Under the pieces are notes generated by a model. That model saw nothing but the letters and a program-made list of their open reading frames with translations. It had not been told where the DNA came from and did not search any database. This document shows positions 12,989-23,864 of a stretch of 64,000 nt of DNA, in pieces. The stretch is from Prosopocoilus inquinatus (taxonomy: Eukaryota; Arthropoda; Insecta; Coleoptera; Lucanidae). The stretch is taken from NCBI GenBank assembly GCA_036172665.1, contig CM069872.1, positions 54,360,101 through 54,424,100 on the forward strand. The letters are read 5' to 3'. Numbering within the stretch: position 1 is the stretch's first letter; each line of letters begins with the position of its first letter. Position numbers and translations under genes: made by a program.

Positions 12989-13088
12989 ATTGACGTCGAA
13001 AGCCTAGCGGCGTACACCTCCTCGAAGATGTCCCTGGCCAAGGAGAAGCCCCAAATAGTGCGACCCCTATCGAGGAAGGACATCTTCT
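12989..13088 (+). CDS. Isolated coding exon, possible SLC16 (monocarboxylate transporter) loop
   Basis: A textbook acceptor (long T/C tract then CAG) precedes 33 codons with strong GC3 preference like the real exons of Idh3a and ClpX. The peptide starts IDVESLAAYTSSK and ends PQIVRPLSRKDIF. A GT follows after one more base (phase 1), which would let the next codon be Tyr. The motif RPLSRKDIF(Y) is, from memory, like the cytosolic loop of insect monocarboxylate transporters; I cannot verify this. The exon sits inside a repeat copy (12525-13154) whose sister copy (12014-12524) lacks it. It is therefore either a real exon of a gene with very long introns whose flanks were duplicated, or a captured exon. 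No neighbouring exon was found. Confidence 0.5.
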
Positions 13089-13154
13089 GTCATTCGTAAA
13101 GTCGTGTTTAAGCAGTCCCATTTTGAAGAAAGAAAAATTACAGGAAACTGTAAT

Positions 13155-13970
13155 TTTTGCTTTCGACTGTCATTTTTATAGTTTTATTTTATAGAGCGGT
13201 CAGTTTTAAATTCAATTACTTTTCAAAAGACAGGATTATGGGATATTCTGAAGGGATTTTTATTCGATCCTGATCCATCGATGTTGACGTTCATTCCAAG
13301 TCGTACGTACGTACGTACACGGTGGAATGGATATTAATTTTTGCAAAGCGAAATATTTAGAATGAAAATATTTCTTTGCAATTACCAGTAAGCCTTCCAG
13401 TCTGATAGAGGAGCACAATACATCTCGCATAATGGCGCAGGCAGGAGGTATCCGCGGATCCGGCCAAATTATACAAAAGGTTCGCGTACAAAAGATTATT
13501 AAGTTTGACGAGTATTTAGTGCATGCCGATGTATTAACGTGCGGAGCCTTCAAAGCGGAGGCTCCGCCGGGGATGAACCGGCGCTTTAATTGCTGAGGAA
13601 CCGCCTGCTGAAAATATTGCAGATCCGCTTATAAGCGGCTTAACATTACCTCCTCCTCGGCGCGGCGGCGGCGGCGGCGAAATTGCGATTCAGAAATAAA
13701 GTGACTTCATTGTTAATATCTTGCTGAAGACAATTTCGTTTTGAATGCCGCTGTTCAAACACCTGGAACCCACTCCTCTCCCAAGTTATTAGCTTCATTC
13801 CTTTTCTAACTTAATCATGTCTTCGCATTGACGTTACCATTAAACAACGAAAACAATTCGATTTAGAAACTACGATCTACTCTTGTACAGGTAATTAAGT
13901 CAGTATTAGTATTTTCTCTCCACACAAAATAAAAAACACTGTAACAGACAAAAAGAAAAAAAAATAGACA
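13155..13970. other. Single-copy island
   Basis: GC-richer at 13420-13690, with a CGG run and a GTAC repeat (13300-13318). No supported gene. The stretch near 13545-13572 forms a GC-rich inverted pair (GGAGCCTTC / GGAGGCTCC). Confidence 0.4.
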
Positions 13971-14266
13971 ATTACAGTTTCCTGTAATTTATTTCCTCCA
14001 AAATGTTACCGTGTAAGTATGACTTCGCAGGTGACACTTAGGCTCGATTTTTCCATCACAGTTTAACTTCTTTAAGCTTCGTTTTATTCCCATCCTAACA
14101 ATTGTTTCCATAAGAATAAAACGGAGCTTCAAGTTAAGCTCCAATCGAAAACCTGGCCCTCAAAAGCTTTCGAATTCGACAGGCTCGAAACTTTTGTTGT
14201 AAAATCTGTGAAGTCGTATTTAAACAACAGCATTTCGGAGATAGAAAAATTACAGGAAACTGTAAT
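13971..14266. mobile_element. ATTACAG MITE with nested element
   Basis: Terminal inverted repeats extend about 60 bp, including GACTTCGCAG / CTGTGAAGTC. The TAGGCTCG element at 14040-14160 is nested inside. Confidence 0.75.
14040..14160. mobile_element. TAGGCTCG...CTGGCCCT small palindromic MITE
   Basis: Arms contain CTTCGTTTTATTCC and GGAATAAAACGGAG-like inverted blocks. A sister copy is at 14450-14577. Confidence 0.6.
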
Positions 14267-14449
14267 CGCCTATTTTTTGTTTTGTTTGCTTTCGGCCGTA
14301 AATCAACAAGCAATCAGTGATTCGTATGTACAGGGTCTTCGTCATAATTACAGCGGCGAGGATGAAATAGTACCGTCGCAGCGAAGGCTTCCGTTGCTAC
14401 GTCATCGACTAGAGCCTAAATTTATTGTGCGGCGAAATTACTGATAAAC

Positions 14450-14577
14450 TAAGGACTGGTTTTTCCATCACAGTTTAAGTTTAAGCTTCGTTTTATTCCC
14501 GTGGTAACGATTGTAAGAACAATTGTTTCCATAGGAATAAAACGGAGCTTAAATTGAAATTGAAAAACTGGCCCTAA
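14450..14577. mobile_element. Second copy of the small palindromic MITE
   Basis: Inverted GCTTCGTTTTATTCC / GGAATAAAACGGAGC blocks. The ends are GGACTGGTTTTTCC and GAAAAACTGGCCC. Confidence 0.65.
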
Positions 14578-14716
14578 GACGGGGACTTTTTAATCCTCGC
14601 TTCGGTGCAACCTGCGTGGTTTACGAAAGACGGAAAAAAAAAACGCGCAGGGACTTTTTAATCCTCGCTTTAGTCACAATCGATTGTATCTCACGTAACC
14701 CTGTTCTGCCCGGTAG

Positions 14717-14726
14717 GTAGACAACC
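14717..14726 (+). repeat. 10-bp target site duplication, left
   Basis: GTAGACAACC, repeated exactly at 17489-17498. Confidence 0.7.
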
Positions 14727-17488
14727 AGGGTTGCTAGATTGAGCGAAGTTCATTTCAGACATACTTGGCGCTTAAAGCGAATACTTCGCCCATTGTTTTC
14801 TTTTGTTTCTATTCGTTCATTTCATATTTTTACTTTCTCTTTTTTAATGTTTTAAAGAACTCATGTTATTCACGGTTAGGTAGTTTGTTTGTTATTTTTT
14901 GTCCTTTTGTTTCCTGCCTGACTCGCCCCTTCTCATTAGTTCTCTCTTGTTTCTTTCGAGTTTATTTTCATATTTCCAAATTTTCATCGATTTTAATTTT
15001 TTGTTGTTATCTGCGTGCATTTCTCTTTTGTTTATTTTCGTCAAATTGATTCTTCACATTTTGTTAACAGACGCACTGACGCTTTTCTTGCAGTTGTGTT
15101 TTGTTTTTTTCTGCTGCAGTTTTCTTTTCGTTTTTTTTGTTTTTGTTCGACTTCAGTTAATTTTCTTTTGTTTTTTCCGTTCTTTACGCTTTCATAGTAT
15201 CGATTTCATTCTTGCTTTTCTTGTCGAATTGTTTTTTCTTTGTTTCCCAAGAGTTTATTTTCATTTGCAAAATTTTTATCGATTTTCATTTTTTTTGCTC
15301 ATCGGTATGTATTTCTCTTTTGTTTATTTTCCTCAAATTGGTTCTTCACATTTTGTTAACAGACGCACTGACGCCTTTTTTGCAGTTGTGTTTTGTTTTT
15401 TTCTATTGCAGTTTTTTTTTTTTCGTTTAGATGTTAATTTGTTTTTGTTCGACTTCAGTCAATTTTCTTTTGTTTTTTCCGTTCTTTACGCTTTCATAGC
15501 ATCGATTTTTTTCTTGCTTTTCTTGTCGAATTATTTTTTTTTACAATTTATTGGCGTTTTTTAGTAATTTATCGTTTTTTTTTAATTTGTTCGGTTCGTT
15601 TGTTTTATTCTGTCCTTTTGTTTTCTGCCAGTTTCTTGACTGGCCCGGAGAATCGACGTTTGTTCATTTATTTCTTTTGTCTGTCCCTTCTTCTTTTGTT
15701 TTTTTTCTTTCTGTTTTTCGCATTTTTCTTCTGTCTTTTTAAATCGAATTGATTTTCACGTTTTACTGACCGACTCCCTTTGTTCAGTTCTCTTTTGTTT
15801 CCCACGAAATTGTTTTTAACTTAACTTTCGATGGTTTTCATTTTTTCTTGTCCATCTTAGTATCGTGGTATTTCTGTTTTTTTGTTTTTGTTTTTTTTTT
15901 AAATCATTGTTTGCTTTCGCATTTTTCATATGTTTATTTTTATAGCGCATTGATTTTTCACATTTTGTTGACTGACGCCTTTTTATAGTTGTCTTTTGTT
16001 TTCTCCTAGTCTTTTTTCCTGGTTTTTCATCTGTTTGTTTTGTTCGTTTTTTATTTATCTGTCGTGTCGTATTTTTATCTGCAAAATTTTCGTTAATTTT
16101 CATTTTTTTATCGATTTAGCGTGCTCTCGTATTTCTCTTTTGTTTATTTTTATCAAGTTGATTTGTCACATGTTTTTTTGTAGACTATCCGTTCTTCTTT
16201 TGTTTTTTTTTTCTGTTTTTCGCATTTTTCTTCGGTTTTCTTTTTTTGAACGAATTGGTTTTCGCATTTTGTTGACCGACGGCTTTTTACAGTTCACTTT
16301 TGTTTCCTAGAAGTTTGTTTTTAATTGCAAAATTTTCGTCGATTTTCATTTTTTTGTCTGTCTTAGTCTATGTCTTAATTTCCTCTCTTTATGCTTTCGT
16401 GTTTCTTTTTTGTTTGTTTTGAACAAATCGATTTTTCACATTTCGTTGAATGACGGGCTGACGCTCTTTTACAGTTGTGTTTTGTTTTCTACTACCGCGC
16501 ACTTTTTTCCTCTAGAGATTCATTTGTTTTTGTTTCTTTTTTGTTCAACTCGGTCAACAATTTTCTTTTGTTCTTTTTTCTGTTCTTTTTGCTTTCACAC
16601 TGTGCATTTCTCTTTTGCTTTCCCTGTCGAACAATCGATTTCTCGAATTTCCTGGGCGCTTCTTTTCGTAATTCATCGTTTTATTTGTTTTGTGTCCGTC
16701 ACAGTTGCGATCCTCTTTTGTTTCACGCACTGTATTTCGTCGTTCGTTGTTTTTTAAATAGTTTGCTTCAATTTCCTACGAACACTTTTTGATTCGTCCG
16801 CGATCTGCTTTTGTTTTTTTTTTTTTTTCTGTTCCAACCCTCGTATTTTGTTCCTTAATTTCTCTTTTGTTTCTGACCTTTTTGCACTCGTTAATTTTTT
16901 CTTTCTTTATTTATTGTGATTTTTAATGTTCGAAGTCGGCGATTTTTTTTGTCCTTTTTCTCTTCTTCATCTGTTGTTATTCGTAGTTCATCGTTTTTCA
17001 TTTGTTTTGCGTCAGCTGTGATCTTTTGTTTTGCGCACTATATTTCGTCGTTCGTTTCTTTTTGTTTGCTTTTATTTTCTACAAACTTTTTGATTCGTCC
17101 GGCCTCATCGTACGGCTTGGCGTTGTCGATCTTCTTTTGTTTTGTTTTTTTCTTCCGCTTCGAGCCTTGCATTTAATCGCGGTTTCTTTCATATATCTTT
17201 TGTTTTTGATTTTTTTTTGCACGTTAATTTTTTCTTTTTTTAATTTATTATGATTTCTGATATAATCTAAATCGGCGATTTTTATTTGTTTCTGTTTCTT
17301 TGGTATTATTTTACGTTACTTTATCATTACAAAAAATTTACATTCTTTTTTCATTTATTGCTCCTAATATTTCAAAAGCGTTACACAATTAATTAATTAA
17401 TATTTTTTTACACTTCGAAGTTTGACGTAATCGGCCCACTTTTTGTAAAACGTTCGGCTACACTTTTCAAGAAAAACCTGGCAACCCT
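14727..17488. mobile_element. 2.76-kb T-rich repeat element bounded by a target duplication
   Basis: Bounded by the exact direct repeat GTAGACAACC and by short inverted termini AGGGTTGCTAG / CTGGCAACCCT. The interior is tandem T-rich sequence with TCTTTTGTTT phrases, CACATTTTGTT(A/G)AC blocks and GCAATTTTCGT-like blocks. Longer units repeat near 14.95-15.25 and 15.24-15.55 kb. There is no protein gene. A 9-11 bp duplication suits Mutator-like or foldback elements, but the family is not identified. Confidence 0.65.
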
Positions 17489-17498
17489 GTAGACAACC
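17489..17498 (+). repeat. 10-bp target site duplication, right
   Basis: Exact match of the left copy, directly after the GCAACCCT terminus. Confidence 0.7.
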
Positions 17499-19339
17499 AA
17501 CTACACACGTAATTGACAAAACTGCAGCAAGAATTTTATTCAACTGTTACAAGATTAAATGAAGAAACACCCATATAAGTGGCTTGCGAGGGTTTTATTT
17601 ATTATTGCGTTATTATCAGTCAGCGGACTCGGAAAGTTTTCTCGGTTGAAACCAGTTTGAGACAGCGACGGTCCGACTCTGCGCGGACGCATTCTTATAC
17701 GCGGCTTTTAATCAGTCACTCCAACAACGTAAGGGTAAAAAACACAGATATAATTCCAGAAGATAATAAAAGCTCTCTCTTGAATATGATAGTCTAGGTG
17801 CGCTGTGCCGGCAAATGTGTTAAGTCGCGTATACATTCTGTTTATAACATCATACCGCTTCATTACAATAGTAAACCGTAAAACTTTTTCCGGTCCGTAC
17901 TATGGCTATTAGTCCACCAGTTGAATTTAATTATATTTGTACTGGGTACAGCCGCGAGCATAAAAAACGGGACATCTCTTCAATGGTTAAACTTCAAACG
18001 TCCTGTTTTTTTTTTTACGCTCTCGGCCGCATTTACGTATATTTGTTATCAATTTAATGCAGACCTGAAATGAATGACGCTGATAATATAACATTATGTA
18101 AATTACTATCTATCGGCAATGGTCAAAGCGATTTTATAATCACCCATCCCTTTTGTGAGCGCCGGCTGATTAAATTACGGCGGCGAAATAAATTTCGCGC
18201 GGATACTAAAAAAAAAATGAAAAAAAAAAAACATAAAAATAAAAAAAAATTGCAATAACACATATAGGGCATAAAAGAAGCGCGCTTATTCATTTGCATT
18301 TTTGATAGCTCCCAGCGACATGTCAATATGCACGGAGCGGACTTGCATTTCATTTCAAAGGCTTCCCCCCCCCCCTCCATCACCTATTATGTTATCGGCT
18401 TTTTTGTCGCCCTGCGCTATTTTCGAAACCGTACTTTTTAAAACCGATTAATTAGAGGGCTCGGGTTTGAATAGTTGCATAAAAATGCGGGGTGGAAAAT
18501 TAAAATTAAAAAAAGAAGAGAAAAAAATGAATGCGTGACGCTGAACGCGAAACAAGCAAAAAATGATCACGTGTCTTAGAACGCAAAACAAAACAAGAAA
18601 AAAAAAAACTTGTCCATTAAACAGCGAATACCAAAAGGGTATCATTGAAAGCCGATTTGCTGCTCTGCATTCGTTTAAAACAAGAGAGCCATGCACCTAG
18701 AACATGACCGTATAAAAGAGTTAATAGGATTTTGTAGGAGAGAGAGCGAGAGAGAGAGAGAGCGCGCATTAAAAACTCCACTGACGAGCTCGAATCATAA
18801 TTAATAACAAAGTGGGCGACCTTTTTTATGTCATCATGAGTTACGTGTACAAAGAGGTCTTTGTAACGATTTAAATGTACGAAAAAAAAATTCTGCAGCT
18901 TTTTTTTATGTGACAGTTGGCGACGCGCTAAAATAATTTCTTCAAATTTTGAGGTTATGTTTGTAATTCGAGATGCCAGCACGCACAGCCAAGAAGCTTC
19001 GTTCAAATCCAACTAATGATATAAAAAGAGAAAGAAAATGCTTCTCATCTGTTTTCGCAATGTTATTTATTGGATTTCGTGTATCGCCAGCTGCTAGATA
19101 AATAACTAACGTCAAATAAACGTCATTTTGAGGTTATTTTCCTAAAACGAGACGACAACAAAACTGGGTGCGTAAAGTCTTCTTGGTCAGCGCGTAGCGG
19201 TGAATAAATAAAACGAAAAGCAAGATAAGCAAAATCATTTGTATGAGAGAGAGAGAAAGAACATCATCCAAGAAACACCCACGACAGTTTACGAACGCGC
19301 TCCAAATACAGCCGTGCGACTCACTGATGCCAACAGTGT
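17499..19339. other. Mixed single-copy region
   Basis: No supported gene. It contains a small hairpin element with inverted GCCGCGAGC / GCTCTCGGC arms (about 17951-18030), a GA-repeat (18737-18766) and short A-rich runs. Confidence 0.45.
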
Positions 19340-19470
19340 TGAAAACAGTGTTGCCAACCGACTCGAACCCAAAAGTTCCTTCTTCGGCATTCGGTATTTC
19401 CCCCAGAATTCCCTTAATTAATCAGGCAAATTTAAATAGGAGGTTAAAGTTAAAAACACGATTACAAAAA
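19340..19470. repeat. Dispersed copy of the 7.8-8.8 kb unit
   Basis: Shares GTTGCCAA..., a run of CGAATTTAAAT-like sequence and GGAGGTTAAAGTTAAAA with 8475-8580. Confidence 0.65.
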
Positions 19471-19554
19471 ATAAATAAAAACAATAATAATAATAATAAA
19501 ATTTATTTATTAGCATCTTTGTTGTTACGTTTGGCAATTGTCGCGAAAAATTAT

Positions 19555-20960
19555 CCGCAAAACAATAAAAGGCAATCGTCTTTTGTTATCGACTTTGTTT
19601 TGTTCTCGAGAAAAGTCGAAATTCGTTGTGGGTAAAGTCGATCGCCTTTTGTTTCTTCGTTTTTCAATTTTCAGACAAATTATTTGCAAAAAAAAAATAT
19701 AAAAGGCGATCGTCTTTTGTTATAGACTTTGTTTTGTTGTCGAGAAAAGTCGAAATTCGTTGTGCGTAAAATCGATCGCCTTTTGCTTTTTTTTTTTTTT
19801 CGTTTTTCAAACAACGGACGAATATAACTGCGTCATTTTTGACAATTTTTGAAAAAATGATCGCCAAAAAATAAAAATGAAAGGCGATCGTCTTTTATCA
19901 TCGAGACTTTTGTTTTGTTCTCGAGGAAAGCTGAAATTCGCTGTGCGTGTAAAGTCGATCGCCCTTTGTTTCTTCGTTTTTCGTTTCTTAACTAGCGGAC
20001 AAATGTAATTGCGTCATTTTTGACAGTTTCAGGAAAAATTATTGCCGAAAAATAAAAACCAAATCGTCTCTTGTTATCGACTTTGTTTTGTTCTCGAGAA
20101 ATGTTGAAATTCGATGTGTGTAAAACCGATCGCCTTTTGTTTTGTTTTTTTTTCATTTTTCAAACAACGGATGAATATAATTGCGTCACTTTTGACAGTT
20201 TTTGGAAAAATTACCGCTAAAAAACGAAGAAATAAAAGGCGATCGTCTTTTGCTTTCGACTTTGTTTTGTTCTCGAGAAATGTCGATATTCGTTGTGCGT
20301 AAAGACGATTGCCTTTTGTTTCTTCGTTTTTCATTTTTCAAACAGCGGGTGAATATAATTGCGTCATTTTTGACAGTTTTATCAAAAATTATTGCCGAAA
20401 AATAAAAATAGAAGGCGATCACCTTTTGTTATCGACTTTGTTTTGTTCTCGAGCAATATCGAAATTCGTTGTGCGGTAAGTCGATCGCCTTTGGTTTTCT
20501 CTTTTCGTTTTTCAAACAACAGATGAATATAATTGCGTCATTTTTGATAGTTTTTGGAAAAATTACCGCTAAAAAAAGAAAATAGAAGGCGATCGCCTTT
20601 TGTTATCGACTTTGTTTTGTTCTCGAGAAAAGTCGAAATTTGTTGAGCGATCGCCTTTTGTCTCTTCGTTTTTCAAGCCATGGACGAACGGAAGGAATTC
20701 CTTAACAAAACTTGCAACAAAAAAATTAAAATAAAAGCCGATCGCCTTTTGTTTCTGACTTTGTTTTGTTCTCGAGAAGGGTCGAAATTCGTTGTTCGTA
20801 AAGTCGATCGCCGTTTGTTTTCCTTTTTCGTTTTTCAAACAACGGATGAATATAATTGCTCGACAAATCGCGTCAGTTTTGACGACAGTTTTTGGAAAAT
20901 TTTTTTGCCAAAAAGAAAATAAATAAAAGGCGTTCGTCTTTTGTTTTCGACCTTGTTTCT
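19555..20960. repeat. Tandem array, unit about 176 bp, with GGCGATCG hairpins
   Basis: About eight units. Each has AAAAGGCGATCG at the start and CGATCGCCTTTTG about 100 bp later, so each unit can fold into a 12-bp stem. CTTTGTTTTGTTCTCGAG is the internal marker. Confidence 0.85.
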
Positions 20961-20984
20961 GCTTTGCTTTCTGCAGCGACAACG

Positions 20985-22720
20985 TTGTGGAATCGATCAC
21001 GTTCGATTAAAAGCGATGAGTTTTTTATTCGCTCGCACAATTAAACGAACGTCTCTCCCTCCCCTCGCGACCGCGCTTGTAATTTTCGAATTCAATTTAA
21101 GCATGGGATTCACAAAGCTGTTTCTCAGCTTTCCAACGCCGTTCACCAGAAAACAAACAAACAACGCATTCTTGAGGTACAATCGAAATTCAAAAGTGGC
21201 GCGTTTTTTATTCGCTCGATTAATTGAACGTCTCTCCCTCCCCTTGTGATCGCGCTTGTAATTCTTGCATTAAATTTAAGAGTGGGGTTTACAGAGCTTT
21301 TCCTCAGCTTTCCAACGCCGTTTACCAGAAAACAAACGAACATCGCGTTCTTGAGTTACAATCGAAATTCAAAAGCGACGCGTTTTTTTATTCGCTCGAT
21401 TAATTGAACGTCTCTCCCTCCCCTTGTGATCGCGCTTGTAATTCTTGCATTAAATTTAAGAGTGGGGTTTACAGAGCTTTTCCTCAGCTTTCCAACGCCG
21501 TTTACCAGAAAACAAACAAACAAACAACGCATTCTTGAGGTACAATCGAAATTCAAAAGTGCCGCGTTTTTTATTCGCTCGATTAATTGAACGTCTCTCC
21601 CTCCCCTTGTGATCGCGCTTGTAATTCTTGCATTAAATTTAAGAGTGGGGTTTACAGAGCTTTTCCTCAGCTTTCCAACGCCGTTAACCAGAAAACAAAC
21701 GAACAACGCGTTCTTGAGTTACAATCGAAATTCAAAACCGACGCGTTTTTTATTCGCTCGATTAATTGAACGTCTCTCCCTCCCCTTGTGATCGCGCTTG
21801 TAATTCGTGCATTAAATTTAAGAGTGGGGTTTACAGAGCTTTTCCTCAGCTTTCCAACGCCGTTTACCAGAAAACAAACGAACAACGCGTTCTTGAGTTA
21901 CAATCGAAATTCAAAACCGACGCGTTTTTTATTCGCTCGATTAATTGAACGTCTCTCCCTCCCCTTGTGATCGCGCTTGTAATTCTTGCATTAAATTTAA
22001 GAGTGGGATTTACAGAGCTTTTCCTCAGCTTTCCAACGCCGTTAACCAAAAAACAAACGAACAATGCGTTCTTGAGTTACAATCGAAATTCAAAACCGAC
22101 GCGTTTTTTATTCGCTCGATTAATTGAACGTCTCTCCCTCCCCTTGTGATCGCGCTTGTAATTCTTGCATTAAATTTAAGAGTGGGGTTTACAGAGCTTT
22201 TCCTCAGCTTTCCAACGCCGTTAACCAGAAAACAAACGAACAACGCGTTCTTGAGTTACAATCGAAATTCAAAACCGACGCGTTTTTTATTCGCTCGATT
22301 AATTGAACGTCTCTCCCTCCCCTTGTGATCGCGCTTGTAATTCTTGCATTAAATTTAAGAGTGGGGTTTACAGAGCTTTTCCTCAGCTTTCTAACGCCGT
22401 TAACCAGAAAACAAACGAACAACGCATTCTTGAGTTACAATCGAAATTCAAAAGCGACGCGTTTTTTATTCGCTCGATTAATTGAACGTCTCTCCCTCCC
22501 CTCGCGATCGCGCTTGTAATTCTTGCATTAAATTTAAGCATGGGATTTATAGAGTATTTTCTCAGCTTTCCAACGCCGTTTATCAGAAAACAAACGAACA
22601 ACGCATTCTTGAGTTACAATCGAAATTCAAAAGCGACACGTTTTTTATTTGCTTAAATAAATGAACGTCTCTCCCTCCTCTCACGATCGCACTTGTAATT
22701 TATGAATTCAATTGAAGCGT
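20985..22720. repeat. 179-bp satellite array
   Basis: About ten copies. The central six (about 21587-22660) are spaced exactly 179 bp. Unit markers are GAACGTCTCTCCCTCCCC, AGCTTTTCCTCAGC and AACAAACGAACAACGCGTTC. Open frames of 60-72 codons on both strands recur only because the repeat does, and 179 is not a multiple of three. Confidence 0.92.
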
Positions 22721-22835
22721 GGGATGTACAGAGTTTTTTCCCAGCTTTCCAACGCCTTTTACCAAAAAAAACAATCGACGAATCGACAAGAACAAAAAAA
22801 GGGAAAGTGAGTGCATTTTGCAAATAAATTTGTTC

Positions 22836-22944
22836 GTTGGGGCTGTCCCGACGAGGAACAACCGGAACGTGCAACTTCAACAGGGCAGGGTGGGCATTGC
22901 CGCCTCGACGAACCGCCACTGGTATTTTAAGAATCACCGCAAGC
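22836..22944 (+). other. Weak candidate coding exon
   Basis: A GC-rich patch right after the 179-bp satellite reads openly (GAVPTRNNRNV then GIAASTNRHWYFKNHRK), with mostly G/C third positions. It ends at a good donor AAGC/GTGAGT. No good acceptor and no recognised family. Other frames are also partly open. Confidence 0.25.
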
Positions 22945-23666
22945 GTGAGTTGGGTTGCCTGACTTGGATTAGGCCACGTGAGACATTATTGCAAACACTG
23001 TGCGTAACTAAATTTTGACAGTAGATTTTTGAGGTTATCGCGAACGTTGCGATGTTGCCATGTTTTCTTTTCATCATGCAATCGCAGCCAAATCGGCAAC
23101 ACCGATCAACCCATGTACAGTGTCTGACTTGAATCAATTTCGATGAAGTGAATTTAAATTTCTTTAATTTAACATGACAGCCAACCTACTAATTCAAAAC
23201 CACGGCTTAATACGATGTCAAACAGCGAATGAATGGATTATATGCGTTCTTTTTTTAAATTAAATAATAAGTTACTGAACGGCGAACGACTATTTTTTTT
23301 TCTTTTTCAAAACAGAAATTAAAAAGGAAACCATCCGGATTTCGACGAGGCACTTTGAAGGTTACCGTCGATATTTAAATTTAAAATTCAATCAGTCTAA
23401 TTAGAGGCATTTCGACAGATTCATTCATCCAAATTTTCGTAATAAGAAAAAAAAACAGCCTTCGTCAATCGCATCTCATTTAAGTCGGGTGAACGAAGTT
23501 TCTGTTTTTTTTTGATTTGAAGAAGGGTTGGATTGGGTTGGGAAAACCTAGTTTCCGCTTAGAGCACTTTATTTAAGGCCCGATGTTACCACCTCCTGAT
23601 AAATTTATCTTTATTAGTGTTGCTGTGATGATCATGTTTTATTTTTATTAATCATAACGTTCAACT
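22945..23666. other. AT-rich region without recognised gene
   Basis: Contains GTTGCC and GGCAAC boxes near 23053 and 23092 in opposite orientation. Nothing else is supported. Confidence 0.4.
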
Positions 23667-23864
23667 GTATCTAAATTTTCGCGTCGATAAATTTTTCCAA
23701 ACAGCATCGAAATCGAAACTGCATCGTTTCGATTTCGATTTTACGTCACCGATGACGCAGGTTTGAATGTTCCTTGGCACACTGTATTTAAATAAAACCA
23801 GAAAAATTGACTGAAGAATTTACAGTTTGGAAAAATTTATCGACGCGAAAACAATTTAGAAACT
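23667..23864. mobile_element. Palindromic MITE with a nested hairpin
   Basis: Termini of about 35 bp contain CGCGTCGATAAATTTTTCC and its exact reverse complement. Inside is a perfect 14-bp hairpin (23706-23719 with 23726-23739, ATCGAAATCGAAAC). Confidence 0.75.

Larger units (their letters stand above)
12014..13154. repeat. Tandem duplication, unit about 511 bp, second copy carrying an exon
   Basis: Copy one 12014-12524 and copy two 12525-13136 both run from ATTACAGG(A)AA through GCCGTCGGCGGTTGAACGC to a nested GGTGC MITE and TCATTCGTAAAG. Copy two replaces 12438-12478 with the exon at 12989-13088. Confidence 0.8.

Noticed and set aside
14765..17253. Long Phe/Leu/Cys-rich frames resembling membrane proteins (up to 221 codons)
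   Set aside because: Translations of T-rich tandem sequence. Hydrophobicity comes from TTT/CTT/TGT codons, and overlapping frames are equally open.
21143..22601. Repeated 60-116-codon frames with conserved sequence
   Set aside because: Conservation reflects the 179-bp satellite unit. The unit length is not a multiple of three and both strands are open.
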